Below, one piece after another: positions 53,237-62,289 of a stretch of 64,000 nucleotides of DNA. Within the stretch, counting starts at the first letter, position 1. Every line of letters begins with the position of its first letter. The position numbers and the translations under genes are program-made. The stretch spans positions 1-64,000 of the forward strand of contig CAZDKK010000008.1 in the NCBI GenBank assembly GCA_964506245.1, written 5' to 3'. Source of the stretch: CAZDKK01 sp964506245. GTDB lineage: Bacteria; Eisenbacteria; RBG-16-71-46; CAIMUX01; WJJG01. The notes under the pieces are model-generated. The model searched no databases. It had not been told where the DNA came from and saw nothing but the letters and a program-made list of their open reading frames with translations.

Positions 53237-55543
53237 ATGGATTCTCGTTGCCGCACTGCACTTCTCTCGATTCCCGCATTGATCGGTCTGCTGGCGACGT
53301 CGGCGCTGGCGCTCAAGGCGCCGACGCCCGATGCGACCCGCCCCGGTCCCTACATCTATCAACTTCAGACGCCGGTGCCGCAGCTCGAGGCGGCCCCGAA
53401 CGGCTTCATCAATGCCGCCACGGGGGCCTATGCGACGCTCGTCAATCAGATGGCCGGACCCTACGCCGGCTCGCCGGAGGACGTCGCGCGTGCCTACCTG
53501 TCCGACCGGGCCGGTCAGTTCGGGCTGACCCGCGGCGGTGACGACCTCGTCCTCGATGCCGTCCAGGTCGTGCCGGGCGGCAGCCACGTGCGCTTCGTGC
53601 AGTCGATCGACGGGGTGCCCGTCTACCGCGCCGACCTCGTGGTCTCGCTCAACGCCGACGGCGACCATGTCACCGCGGTGGCCTCGAACTACGATCCCTC
53701 GATCGATCAGGGGACCAGCACCATGGCGACCCTTTCCGTGGCTGAGGCTCGCGAGATCGCGATCGCCTCGCTCGGGATCGACGGCGCGCCGCAGTTCACC
53801 GGGGACATGACCGAGGGGCTGTGGATCGTCCGCGACGAGGACATCGCCGGTTCGACCCCGCACCTGGCCTGGCGGATCACCGTCCCGGTGATGGACCCGC
53901 TCGGCGACTGGGAGGTCTTCGTCGACGCCCGCAGCGGCGACGTGCTGCGACTCCTGGACCAGGCGCTCTACGTCGACGGCTCCGGCAGCGCGTTCGACCC
54001 CGACCCCCTCACGACCGCGCAGGCGACCTACAATGTCCCGGCCGGGTCGTACGTCGACAACAACGATGCGGATCATCCGTCGCTGACGGCACAGATCTTC
54101 ACGCGGCCGCTCCCGGAGCTCACGTACCTCTCCGGTCTCTACTACCTGCGCGGCCCGTGGGTCTATATCGACGAGTTCGAATCGCCTGTGAGTACGCCGG
54201 TCACGTCGGCCGATCCGAACGGCTTCATCTACACACGCAACCCGCAAGGGTTCGAGGACACCAACGCCTACTTCCACATCGATGAAAACCAGCGCTGGAT
54301 CCAGGCCCTCGGCTTCAACAACATCCAGCATGCGCCGATCCACGTCGACACGCACGGGCTCAGCGGCGCCGACAACAGCCACTACATCCCGAGCACGAAC
54401 CGAATCGCCTGGGGCGAGGGCGGGGTCGACGACGCCGAGGACACCGACGTGCTCCTGCACGAGTACGGCCACGCCATCCAGCAGTCGAGTCGTCCGGGCT
54501 GGGGCGGCGGCCATCAGGCTTCCATGGGCGAGGGCTTCGGGGACTACTGGGCCGGCAGCTACTCCGCCTCGATCTCGGATTTCCGCAATTACTGGGTCTT
54601 CAACTGGGACGGCCACAATCCGTTCTGGGGCGGGCGCATCTTGAACAGCACCGCAACCTACAGCTCCTGGGGAGGCGACATCTACGCGAACGGCACCATC
54701 TGGGCGTCCTGCTTGTGGCTGATGCGCGCCGAGATGGGCCGGACGGCGCTCGACAAGGACGTGCTCAAGCACCACTTCTATCAGGGCACGAGCTGCACCG
54801 CACCCCAGGCCGCGCAGTACCTGATGCAGGCCGATCGGGAGCTCTACGAAGGGCTGCACGCCGGGACGATCGAGAACTTCTTCGTGGCGCGCAACTTCTT
54901 CGCCGCCTCCCTGTTCGATGTTCCGGCGCTGACGCATACGCCCCTGCCCGATTCGGTGCAGACTGTGGGCCCGTTCCCGGTCACGGTCACCGTTGCCTCC
55001 ACCAGCGCCGTGACGGCCGGCAGCGTGAAGGTGAAGTACGGCACGGGCGGCGTGTTCAACCAGGAAGTGGTTCTCAACCCAACCGGCAATCCCAACGAGT
55101 GGGGCGGCGATATCCCGGAACAGCCGGGTGAGAGCACCTTCGAGTACTACATCATCGCCGACAACGCCGCTGGCTGGCGCGGTGCGTCGCCGCGCGGGGC
55201 CGAGTACCAGCACTACTCGGTCTACGTCGGCGTCGACATCACGGGCGTGGAGGAGGAGAGCCAGTGGAGCCTGTCTCTGGGGCTCATCGGTTCGAATCCG
55301 TTCCGCGGGAACGCCGCGCTGAACTACACCCTCCCGCAGGCGAGCGCGGTGCGCCTGCACATCGTCGACGTCACCGGTCACGTCGTGCGCACGCTGGTCG
55401 ACGGGACGATAAGCGCCGGCCCGCACGCGGCGAGCTGGAACGGCCGGGACAACGACGGCCGCTCCCTGCCGAGCGGGATCTACTTCGCCCGGCTGGATGC
55501 CCAGGGGCGGTCGCTCGTCCAGCGGGTGTTGAGGATGAGGTAA
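53237..55543 (+). CDS. Secreted M36/fungalysin-like zinc metalloprotease with FlgD-like C-terminus
   Basis: 768 aa from ATG 53237 (GGAGG 6 nt upstream). Signal peptide to about residue 23 (ALA). A propeptide with an FTP-like pattern (EDVARAYLSDRAGQFGL; VRFVQSIDGVPVYRADLVVS; AWRITVP...WEVFVDARSGDVLRL) runs to ~245. The catalytic part holds HEYGHAIQ (His408, Glu409, His412) and MGEGFGDYW with Glu432 as third zinc ligand, the order and spacing of M36/M4 peptidases. Then a beta domain and a FlgD-like end (SNPFRGNAALNYTL, GHVVRTL, GIYFARL). Likely secreted and self-processed. Last of the exported-protein cluster. Confidence 0.88.
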   Translation: MDSRCRTALLSIPALIGLLATSALALKAPTPDATRPGPYIYQLQTPVPQLEAAPNGFINAATGAYATLVNQMAGPYAGSPEDVARAYLSDRAGQFGLTRGGDDLVLDAVQVVPGGSHVRFVQSIDGVPVYRADLVVSLNADGDHVTAVASNYDPSIDQGTSTMATLSVAEAREIAIASLGIDGAPQFTGDMTEGLWIVRDEDIAGSTPHLAWRITVPVMDPLGDWEVFVDARSGDVLRLLDQALYVDGSGSAFDPDPLTTAQATYNVPAGSYVDNNDADHPSLTAQIFTRPLPELTYLSGLYYLRGPWVYIDEFESPVSTPVTSADPNGFIYTRNPQGFEDTNAYFHIDENQRWIQALGFNNIQHAPIHVDTHGLSGADNSHYIPSTNRIAWGEGGVDDAEDTDVLLHEYGHAIQQSSRPGWGGGHQASMGEGFGDYWAGSYSASISDFRNYWVFNWDGHNPFWGGRILNSTATYSSWGGDIYANGTIWASCLWLMRAEMGRTALDKDVLKHHFYQGTSCTAPQAAQYLMQADRELYEGLHAGTIENFFVARNFFAASLFDVPALTHTPLPDSVQTVGPFPVTVTVASTSAVTAGSVKVKYGTGGVFNQEVVLNPTGNPNEWGGDIPEQPGESTFEYYIIADNAAGWRGASPRGAEYQHYSVYVGVDITGVEEESQWSLSLGLIGSNPFRGNAALNYTLPQASAVRLHIVDVTGHVVRTLVDGTISAGPHAASWNGRDNDGRSLPSGIYFARLDAQGRSLVQRVLRMR

Positions 55544-55585
55544 GGCCGGTCGCTCGTGCGGCGGGTGTTGAGGACGAGATAGGGC
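55508..55585 (+). repeat. 39-bp tandem duplication spanning the protease stop codon
   Basis: CGGTCGCTCGT followed by GCGGGTGTTGAGGA occurs at 55508-55546 (coding for the last nine codons plus stop) and again at 55547-55585 with about five changes. The second copy is outside the gene and would encode nearly the same C-terminal residues (SLVRRVLRTR, stop). Confidence 0.8.
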
Positions 55586-55681
55586 CGATTACTGCGTCGC
55601 GGCGCGGGATCGGGGAACTTCGGGGGCGCTGTCCGCTGGGGCGGGCGGCGCCCTCGGCGTCCGGGGTCGCCGGCGTGCCTG

Positions 55682-55921
55682 TCAGGAGACGTTGCGTTCG
55701 AGCCGCTCGGCGATCCAGATCTTGATGATAGACTGGCGTGTGACGCCCAGGCGCCTCGCCTCACGATCGAGGGACTCGATCATCCAGACGGGGAAGTCCA
55801 CGTTGACGCGGCGCTGATCCTGGTTCGGCCTCCGAGCTTGCGTGACATCGAGATCACTGTGAAAGTAAGCGGCCGACTCCGGTGTCTGCCACCCCACGAA
55901 CTTGAAGTGCCAATTTGGCAC
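55682..55921 (-). pseudogene. 5'-truncated BrnA/CopG-type antitoxin
   Basis: From about base 55858 downward the frame encodes DLDVTQARRPNQDQRR then VNVDFPVWMIESLDREARRL and GVTRQSIIKIWIAERLE, the ribbon-helix-helix part and tail of the BrnA-like antitoxin family. The usual ~18 N-terminal residues are replaced by sequence belonging, in another frame, to an ORF6N gene remnant. A start at ATG 55921 could still make a hybrid protein of 79 residues. No BrnT toxin gene is next to it. Confidence 0.7.
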
Positions 55922-56040
55922 GACAAGTCTCTGGCTTGTTGCCGCGTAAGCTGAAACGCGAGGTCCTCCGGAAACCTGTCAGCGCTGCGCCTGACCTGCC
56001 GGGTCAGGTGCCTCATATCGACCGCATAGAGCGCTGCAAG
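55858..56040 (-). pseudogene. ORF6N-domain protein fragment cut by IS66
   Basis: 61 codons: LAALYAVDMRHLTRQVRRS, ADRFPEDLAFQLTRQQARD, LSCQIGTSSSWGGRHRSRP. This is the middle of the ORF6N domain (usual: DLAxLYGVxTxxLNQAVKRN...RFPEDFMFQLT...GGRRYxPYAFT). It begins exactly at the IS66 left end (56041) and stops at 55858, where BrnA-like sequence starts. The N-terminus is not found beyond the other end of the IS. Confidence 0.75.
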
Positions 56041-56118
56041 GTAAGCGCTCCACCAACCCCATCTCGTTGACCTGACGGACGTGGCGGAGACTGGCCCTCG
56101 AGAAGGGAGGGCCAGAGC

Positions 56119-56529
56119 ATGGAAGCAGGTGTCGGAAGAAAGCTGACTTCGAAGCGGGCGCTCTGGTTCGAGCATCTTCGTGGCTGGCAGGCGAGCGGCG
56201 AGAGATTGGGCGCTTACGCGGCCGGGCACGGCCTTTCGCAGCGGGCGGCGTATTGGTGGAAGGCGTATCTACGCGACCGGGGACTATTCGCTGAGCAGCC
56301 TGAGGCCTGCGACCGCCCCAGCCTCATGCCACAGCCGCCCGGACGGCCTTGGGCGCCGGCGAGAGATCTCAAGTTCATCGCCGCCCGCCTGGCCCGCGCA
56401 GACGATGAGCACCGGCGAGCGCAGCCCGGCGTGCGGATTCACTTCCCCAACGGCATCGTGCTCGAAGTGGGGCGCTCGTGTCTGGGAGCTCTGGACACCG
56501 ACCTGGCCACCCGACTGGCGGCGCTCTGA
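56119..56529 (+). CDS. tnpA: IS66 accessory protein TnpA
   Basis: 136 aa, full length. It begins with the helix-turn-helix-like part RALWFEHLRGWQASGERLGA, YAAGHGLSQRAAYWWKAYL, usual in IS66 ORF1 proteins, and ends with VRIHFPNGIVLEVGRS. Needed with TnpB and TnpC for transposition in studied IS66 elements. Stop overlaps the tnpB start (TGATG at 56527-56531). Confidence 0.92.
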   Translation: MEAGVGRKLTSKRALWFEHLRGWQASGERLGAYAAGHGLSQRAAYWWKAYLRDRGLFAEQPEACDRPSLMPQPPGRPWAPARDLKFIAARLARADDEHRRAQPGVRIHFPNGIVLEVGRSCLGALDTDLATRLAAL

Positions 56530-56888
56530 TGATGCGGCCGCGGGAGGATCTGGCGCAGGTGTTCTTGGCCCGTGAACCGGTCGACCTGCACAAGTCGATC
56601 AACGGTCTCGCCGTGGAGGTCGAGGCGGTCATGGCCTTGGACCCGTTCGAGCCGCACCTGTTCGTCTTCTGCAATCGGCGGCGCGATAAAGTCAAGATCC
56701 TCTACTTCGAGGGCAACGGCTTCGTGCTGTGGTACAAGCGGCTCGAGAAGCAGAGATTCTATTGGCCCGCTGAAGGAGCGGGAGAGGTCATCACCCTCAG
56801 CGGCCGGGAACTGAACTGGCTTCTGGATGGCTACGATCTGTCGCAGCTCAAACCGCGCAGGAAGTTGACCTTCAGCACCGTATTGTAG
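56529..56888 (+). CDS. tnpB: IS66 accessory protein TnpB
   Basis: 119 aa. Contains the ORF2 pattern VFLAREPVDLHKSINGLAV, then LFVFCNRRRDKVKILYFEGN, GFVLWYKRLEKQRFYWP and LDGYDL near the end. Function in the transposition complex is not known in detail. Coupled to tnpA by stop-start overlap. Confidence 0.95.
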   Translation: MMRPREDLAQVFLAREPVDLHKSINGLAVEVEAVMALDPFEPHLFVFCNRRRDKVKILYFEGNGFVLWYKRLEKQRFYWPAEGAGEVITLSGRELNWLLDGYDLSQLKPRRKLTFSTVL

Positions 56889-56923
56889 TTCATCTGCCGA
56901 GAGGAGCTGTTGATGTACAAGTC

Positions 56924-58618
56924 ATGGTGGTCTCGCCTCAGACCCTGCCGGATGACCCCGAGCGACTCAAGCTGCTCGTGACGGAGTATTCCGAGCGTCA
57001 TGCAGCCCTGAAGCAAGAAGTGGCCGTCCTCGCGGAAGAAGTTGGCGAGAAGGGTTCGGCCTTGGCAGAACTCCAGCACCTGATCGCAGAGCAGCGGGCC
57101 GAGAACGCGTGGTTGCGCGAGCAGCTTCAGCTGCTGCGGCAGAAGCACTTCGGGGCCAGTAGCGAGCGGCTCTCCGAAGAACAGCTCTTGCTGATGCTGC
57201 AGGCGGAGGGCGTGGACGTAGCCCGTGAGGGTCCGGCGCCTGCGGCGGGTGCCGTCACCGTCAAGGAGCACGAGCGTGCGCGCGGTGGACGTCGGCCATT
57301 GCCCGAGGCCTGGCCACGGATCGAGGTGCTGCACGATCTGCCCGAGGATCAGAAGATCTGTCCCCGGGATGGACAGCCGCTGAAGCGGATCGGAGAAGAG
57401 GTCAGCGAGCAGCTGAGCTACACGCCGGCGCAGATGCGGGTCTTGAGACACGTGCGTCCGAAGTACGCTTGCCCGGTCTGCGAGGAAGGCGTGGCGATCG
57501 CGCCTGCTCCTCCCCAGCTGATCCCGAAGAGCATGGCCGCGCCCAGTCTGCTGGCCCACGTGGCGGTGGCGAAGTACGCGGACGCCCTGCCGCTCTATCG
57601 GCAGGCGAAGATCTTTGCGCGCCACGGGGTGGATCTGCCCCGCTCGACGCTGGCGAGTTGGATGATCCGCAGCGGGGAGGCGGTGCAGCCGTTGATCAAC
57701 CTGCTGCGCGACGAGTTGCTGCAAGGCTTCATGATGCAGTGCGACGAGACGCGCCAGAAGGTACTCAAGGAGCCGGGCAAGTCGGCGCAGAGCTGGTCCT
57801 ACATCTGGGCGCAGCGGGGTGGCGCCCCTGGGGCGCCGGTGATCCTGGTCGACTACGACCCCTCGCGCAGCGGCGAAGTGCCCAAGCGGCTGCTGGCCGG
57901 TTTTGATGGGGGCTATCTGCAGGTCGACGAGTACGCCGGGTACGACGCCTTCTTCCGCGAGAACCCCGGGGTGCGGCGGGTCGGATGTTGGGCGCATCTG
58001 AGGCGGAAGTTCCAAGAGGCCTTCAAAGTCCAGCAGCAGGCGAAAGGCAAGCGCGGCAAGTCGCGTCAGAAGCAGTTGAAGACCAGCAAGGCCCTCGAAG
58101 GGCTGAACTGGATCCGCAAGCTGTACGAGATCGAACGGCAAGCAGCCGGCCTGAGCGCCGAAGAACGTCACCAACTGCGGCAGGCTCGCGGCCAACCAAT
58201 TCTGGTGGCGATCAAGAAATGGTCGCAACAGGTGCAGCCGCAGGTGCCGCCGAAGTCGCTAACCGGCCGGGCGCTGGGCTACCTGTCGGATCACGGGGTG
58301 AAGCTGGTCCGCTATCTCGAGGACGGTCGCCTGGAGATCGACAACAATGGCGTGGAGAACGCGATCAGGCCCATAGCTCTGGGTCGCAAGAACTTTCTGT
58401 TCAGCGACACGGTCCGCGGTGCGGAAGCAGGGGCGAATCTCTACAGCCTGATCGAGACGGCCAAAGCCAATGGGCTGGAGCCGCAGGCCTACCTGTGCCT
58501 CGTCTTCCGCGACCTGCCCTCCGCCACGTGCGTCGAGGACTACGAACGGCTTCTGCCGATGCGGTGGACTGCGGGCGCCGTGCGCGCGGCCCTCGACGAG
58601 GGCGGAATCCCAACGTAG
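56924..58618 (+). CDS. tnpC: IS66 transposase TnpC (DDE)
   Basis: 564 aa, full length. N-terminal coiled coil and leucine-rich part (~10-75), a zinc-binding domain (ICPRDGQPLKRIG; KYACPVCEEG), then the DDE core: MQCDETRQKVL (first Asp), LQVDEYAGYDAFF (second Asp), CWAHLRRKFQEA and DNNGVENAIRPIALGRKNFLF (Glu). All catalytic residues and the C-terminal domain are present, so the element may be active. A GAGGAG site stands about 17 nt before ATG 56924. Confidence 0.95.
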   Translation: MVVSPQTLPDDPERLKLLVTEYSERHAALKQEVAVLAEEVGEKGSALAELQHLIAEQRAENAWLREQLQLLRQKHFGASSERLSEEQLLLMLQAEGVDVAREGPAPAAGAVTVKEHERARGGRRPLPEAWPRIEVLHDLPEDQKICPRDGQPLKRIGEEVSEQLSYTPAQMRVLRHVRPKYACPVCEEGVAIAPAPPQLIPKSMAAPSLLAHVAVAKYADALPLYRQAKIFARHGVDLPRSTLASWMIRSGEAVQPLINLLRDELLQGFMMQCDETRQKVLKEPGKSAQSWSYIWAQRGGAPGAPVILVDYDPSRSGEVPKRLLAGFDGGYLQVDEYAGYDAFFRENPGVRRVGCWAHLRRKFQEAFKVQQQAKGKRGKSRQKQLKTSKALEGLNWIRKLYEIERQAAGLSAEERHQLRQARGQPILVAIKKWSQQVQPQVPPKSLTGRALGYLSDHGVKLVRYLEDGRLEIDNNGVENAIRPIALGRKNFLFSDTVRGAEAGANLYSLIETAKANGLEPQAYLCLVFRDLPSATCVEDYERLLPMRWTAGAVRAALDEGGIPT

Positions 58619-58645
58619 GCGGGGTGCGGTTTACGTATCGCTTAC

Positions 58646-59299
58646 GAAGGAGAGACGTCTCAGCGTTCCCCCGGCTGTTTCCGTAGAGCCCGTGCTCGTG
58701 TGCGCCAGCGGAGTGACCGAGGCCGTGCGGAAGAGCGGGTTCTTCACCCGGATCCTGACACTCAGAGACATCGTGCAGTCAGCCAATCCAGCGGGGACCA
58801 GGCAGTTCGACGATGCGTATCGCGGCAGCGAAGAAAGCGTCACCGGTGGTGGCACTGACCGAATGCGGCGGGCGAAGGCCAGGTTCGCTGGCTGGCGCGG
58901 TCTCGCCAGAGGGAACAGGGCGATTCGCGCATTGCGAGACCTTGGCCAGGATTCCCAAACCCTCATTGCGGAAGTCCTGAGGGATGTCTGAGATTGTTCG
59001 CACGCCTTTCAGGCCATCCCGAAAGGGTGCGCAGAGTCCCCACGCCGATGCTGCTCCTTGAGCCGCTTGGCTCTCCTAGCATTTCGCCGATCTCGGGCCC
59101 GCCGCCGCTTGTCCTCGGATCTGCCCCCGGCCATGCTGCCACCTCCCCCGTATCTACATCCCCCCGATGGGGGTGGCACAGAGGCTCATCGATCCGCAAC
59201 CGAGACCCCCGCGGGCGCCGTGGTGATAGCGGTGGGGAGGGCGTGGCGGATAGAATGTCCGGGTTCGCGATCCCGACAGGGCAGGTCGAAGGAGGCAGG
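58646..59299. other. Stretch without a recognised gene right of IS66
   Basis: About 650 bp. Frames are open on both strands, but none gives a product I recognise, and none continues the ORF6N gene cut at the left end of the IS. It probably contains remnants plus the promoter region of the SWIM gene; an AAGGAGG ribosome site stands at its end. Confidence 0.5.
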
Positions 59300-60025
59300 A
59301 TGGCTCAGCCCACCAAACACAAGAGCGAACTCCCCAGGGTTGCCAGTGCGGCGGACCTCTTCAGGCTGGCCAGCCACCGCGTTGTGCGTCGAGGCCTGGC
59401 CTACGCGCGGGGTGGACGGGTGACGGCTCTGAGCACGGTTAACGGGCGCCTGGAGGCGCGGGTCGAGGGCACCCGGAGCGAGCCCTACCTGGTCCGTCTC
59501 GAACACGATGCGGAGGAGTTCCTCTCGAGCTGCACTTGCCCGTTCGACTGGGAGCCCTTCTGCAAACACGCCATTGCCGCACTGGCGGTGTATGGCGGAC
59601 TCCACCAGGGGCTGGCGACCGCCGGTGTGGTCGCACCGGAGACCGAGACGGAGAGCGCCGAGATCCAGGTGCGCCGGGAGCGCGGGCGCAAGGAGAACTT
59701 CCGCATCCGGCGGCGAGAGGGCAGCGGGTACTTCGGCGTCTACGAGGTCTCGTCCGGGTCGGGTGCGACCTATGAGATCGAAATCCGATCGCTCACGCAG
59801 CGCTGCAATCGGTGCTCCTGCCCGGACCATGCTTCCTCGGATCTGGGTACCTGCAAGCATATCGAAGCTGTGCTCGCCGCACTCGGCAAGCGCGGCCGGC
59901 GCGCGTTCACGACCGCATGCCGCCGGCCGCCCGCGGCTTCTTCGATGCCGAGGGCAACCTGCTCGGCGATCCATCGAGGCACCTGCCCGATCTGCTGGCC
60001 CGGGCGCGCCGGATCCGCGACCTGA
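59300..60025 (+). CDS. SWIM zinc-finger protein, N-terminal half of a SWIM/SNF2 helicase
   Basis: 241 aa from ATG 59300 (AAGGAGG upstream). Two SWIM motifs (CxCxnCxH) are visible: SCTCPFDWEPFCKH (residues 77-90) and CSCPDHASSDLGTCKH (172-187). After about residue 200 the frame loses meaning while the SNF2 protein runs on in the next frame (from ATG 59917), so the last ~35 residues are probably not native. In most bacteria SWIM and SNF2 are one protein of ~1000 aa. Either a one-base change split the gene, or two overlapping genes make separate subunits. Confidence 0.8.
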   Translation: MAQPTKHKSELPRVASAADLFRLASHRVVRRGLAYARGGRVTALSTVNGRLEARVEGTRSEPYLVRLEHDAEEFLSSCTCPFDWEPFCKHAIAALAVYGGLHQGLATAGVVAPETETESAEIQVRRERGRKENFRIRRREGSGYFGVYEVSSGSGATYEIEIRSLTQRCNRCSCPDHASSDLGTCKHIEAVLAALGKRGRRAFTTACRRPPAASSMPRATCSAIHRGTCPICWPGRAGSAT

Positions 60026-62289
60026 TCGTCTACGGCGACGTCCAGCAGTTCGTTGATGCCCTGGCGGCCGAGCGCGAGACGGAGCGGCGGCGCGAGGAGG
60101 TGGCGCAGCGGATTCTCGCGGCCGGGACGCGCATCCCCGGTGTCAGGGCGCGCCTCTATCCCTATCAGCTCGAAGGGGCGGCCTTCCTGGCGGCGGCCGG
60201 ACGCGGCCTATTGGCTGACGACATGGGTCTGGGCAAGACGATCCAGGCGATCGCAGCAACCCGCGTGTTGCTGGATCGCGGGGAATTGCAGCGGGCGCTC
60301 ATTGTCTGCCCAGCGTCGCTGAAGTCACAATGGGCGAGCGAGATCCAGCGTTTCACTGGGCTCGAGTGCCAGATCGTCGGTGGCGGCGTGCCGCAGCGCC
60401 TGGCGCAGTACGAGCGGCGGGCTACGTTCACGATCGCCAACTACGAGCTGGCCGTGCGCGACGGCCAGGCGATCCGCGAGCTGGCCCCCGATCTCCTCAT
60501 CCTGGACGAGGCCCAGCGCATCCGGAACTGGCGTACGAAGACGGCCGAGGCGATCAAGAGCATCCGCAGCCCCTTCGCCTTCGTGCTGACGGGCACCCCG
60601 CTCCAAAATCGGCTCGACGACTTGTACAGCGTCATGCAGGTTGTCGACCGGCGCATCCTGGGACCGCTCTGGGCGTATAACGAGAGCTTCGTGGTGCGAG
60701 AGCAGGGCGGCAGTCGCATTGCGGGCTATCGCAACCTTGATGAGCTGCGACGCCGCCTGCGACCGCACATGCTGAGGCGCACGAAGGAAGAGGTCCGACT
60801 CCAGCTTCCGGAGCGGGTCAATTCACGCATTGGAGTGGAGATCACTCCGGCCCAGCGCAACTTCATGGAGGAAGCGCTGATGGCCGCCGCCCGCTACGCG
60901 TCGCTGGCCGGACGGCGCCCGCTCACCCCCGAGGAAGAGCAGCGGCTCTTCATGGCGATGCAGAAAGCGCGCATGGCCTGCAATGCCGCCGGACTCATCG
61001 ACAAGAAGACCGCGGGATCGCCGAAACTCGATGAGTTCGAGGAGCTCATCCGGGACCTGTGTCTCGAACGGGGTCGCAAGGTGGTCGTCTTCAGCGAGTG
61101 GGAGCGCTTTGGCCGCATGGCGGCGCAGCGGGCCGAGCGGCTGGGGATCGGTTTCGTACGCCTGCACGGTTCCGTGCCCGCGGCCAGGCGGGGGGATCTG
61201 ATCGAGCGCTTCCGCAGCGATCCCGAGTGTCCGATCTTCTTCTCGATCGATGCCGGCGGCGTCGGGCTCAATCTGCAGTTCGCGAGTACACTGATCAACC
61301 TCGACCTGCCGTGGAATCCCGCGGTGTTGGAGCAGCGCATCGGACGCCTGCACCGGCTCGGCCAGAAGGAACCCGTTCACGTGCTGCTGCTCGTTGCGGA
61401 CGATTCCTTCGAGAGCGGGCTCGAGTCGACCTTGCGCAACAAGCGCACCCTCTTCGATGCCGCCATGGATCGGCAGAGCGCCAACGACGAGGTGACCGCG
61501 CCGTCGAGCTGCCTGACGACGGTTCGCGAGGCGCTGTTCGAGCTGCAGCCGGAGTCGGAGTCGGAGTTGGGTTCTGAAGCGGATTCGGAGGTGGAGTCGG
61601 ACACGTGCGCGAGCGCGAGCGGTGAGAGTCCGTCGGCGGAAGTAGCCGCGCGCAAGGCGACCGAGCTACTCGGGCCACGGGTGCGCAAGGTGATTGCCAT
61701 GCCCACGGGTCAGCTCGTGGCGCTGGTGGACCGGGTGGACGAAGTCGTCAGAGATGCGGCCGGCCGCGCCGGCCTGGTCGCCATCGATGAGCGCGTGGAA
61801 GCCATGCTCGATCCGCTCGGCGCATCGCCGTTCCAGGGTGCGCGGACCGTGCTGGACCGCACGGCCGGGATGAGCCCAGACCCCGGCTCAGAAGCTGGCG
61901 CGGGCACCGGCGAGGCTGTGAGCGCCGAGCGCGCCGAGCGGCAGGCAGTGGCGCACCGGAAGCTGGCGGCGGCGAGGACGTTGGCCGCTGCGTCGTTGGG
62001 CGCCGAGGCCATCGAGCAGGCCTGCGCGTGCATGACCGAGGCGCTGCGGGCGCTTGTCTTGGGAGACGATTCGCCCTCCGCTCAGACTCAAGGACTGCCG
62101 CCGGCGCGCCTGTTGTATGAGGTGCTCGTGCCACGGGGCCTGCTCACACTCGAACAGTCTGCCCTCGTGTCACGGGCAGAGGGGCTGAGCAGAGCCTATG
62201 CAGGGGCGGCCCAGCCGGTGGGGGCGGAGCTTGTCCAGACGGTGCTCGGCGATGCCGAGCGCTTGCTGGAGCAGGTGGCGCGGGGCTAG
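59917..62289 (+). CDS. SNF2-family DNA helicase/translocase part of a SWIM/SNF2 protein
   Basis: 790 aa if started at ATG 59917 (MPPAARGFFDAEG). SNF2 motifs: DDMGLGKTIQAIA (I), LILDEAQRIRN (II, DEAQ), LTGTPLQNRLDDLYS (III), FSEWERFGR and LHGSVP (IV), DAGGVGLNLQFAS (V) and QRIGRLHRLGQ (VI). A ~230-residue C-terminal part, rich in Glu/Ser then helical, follows the core. It hydrolyses ATP to move along DNA or remodel DNA-protein complexes. See the SWIM gene for the frame break; the two open frames overlap by 109 bp. Confidence 0.85.
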   Translation: MPPAARGFFDAEGNLLGDPSRHLPDLLARARRIRDLIVYGDVQQFVDALAAERETERRREEVAQRILAAGTRIPGVRARLYPYQLEGAAFLAAAGRGLLADDMGLGKTIQAIAATRVLLDRGELQRALIVCPASLKSQWASEIQRFTGLECQIVGGGVPQRLAQYERRATFTIANYELAVRDGQAIRELAPDLLILDEAQRIRNWRTKTAEAIKSIRSPFAFVLTGTPLQNRLDDLYSVMQVVDRRILGPLWAYNESFVVREQGGSRIAGYRNLDELRRRLRPHMLRRTKEEVRLQLPERVNSRIGVEITPAQRNFMEEALMAAARYASLAGRRPLTPEEEQRLFMAMQKARMACNAAGLIDKKTAGSPKLDEFEELIRDLCLERGRKVVVFSEWERFGRMAAQRAERLGIGFVRLHGSVPAARRGDLIERFRSDPECPIFFSIDAGGVGLNLQFASTLINLDLPWNPAVLEQRIGRLHRLGQKEPVHVLLLVADDSFESGLESTLRNKRTLFDAAMDRQSANDEVTAPSSCLTTVREALFELQPESESELGSEADSEVESDTCASASGESPSAEVAARKATELLGPRVRKVIAMPTGQLVALVDRVDEVVRDAAGRAGLVAIDERVEAMLDPLGASPFQGARTVLDRTAGMSPDPGSEAGAGTGEAVSAERAERQAVAHRKLAAARTLAAASLGAEAIEQACACMTEALRALVLGDDSPSAQTQGLPPARLLYEVLVPRGLLTLEQSALVSRAEGLSRAYAGAAQPVGAELVQTVLGDAERLLEQVARG

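Larger units (their letters stand above)
56041..58645 (+). mobile_element. IS66-family insertion sequence, complete
   Basis: About 2605 bp carrying tnpA, tnpB and tnpC. The ends are inverted repeats: left GTAAGCGCTCCACCAACCCC (56041 on), right, read inward on the minus strand, GTAAGCGATACGTAAACCGC (from 58645); 16 of the first 24 positions match. IS66 elements usually make 8-bp target duplications, but the flanks differ here (GCTGCAAG at 56033-56040; GAAGGAGA at 58646-58653), so one flank has been changed since insertion. Confidence 0.93.
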
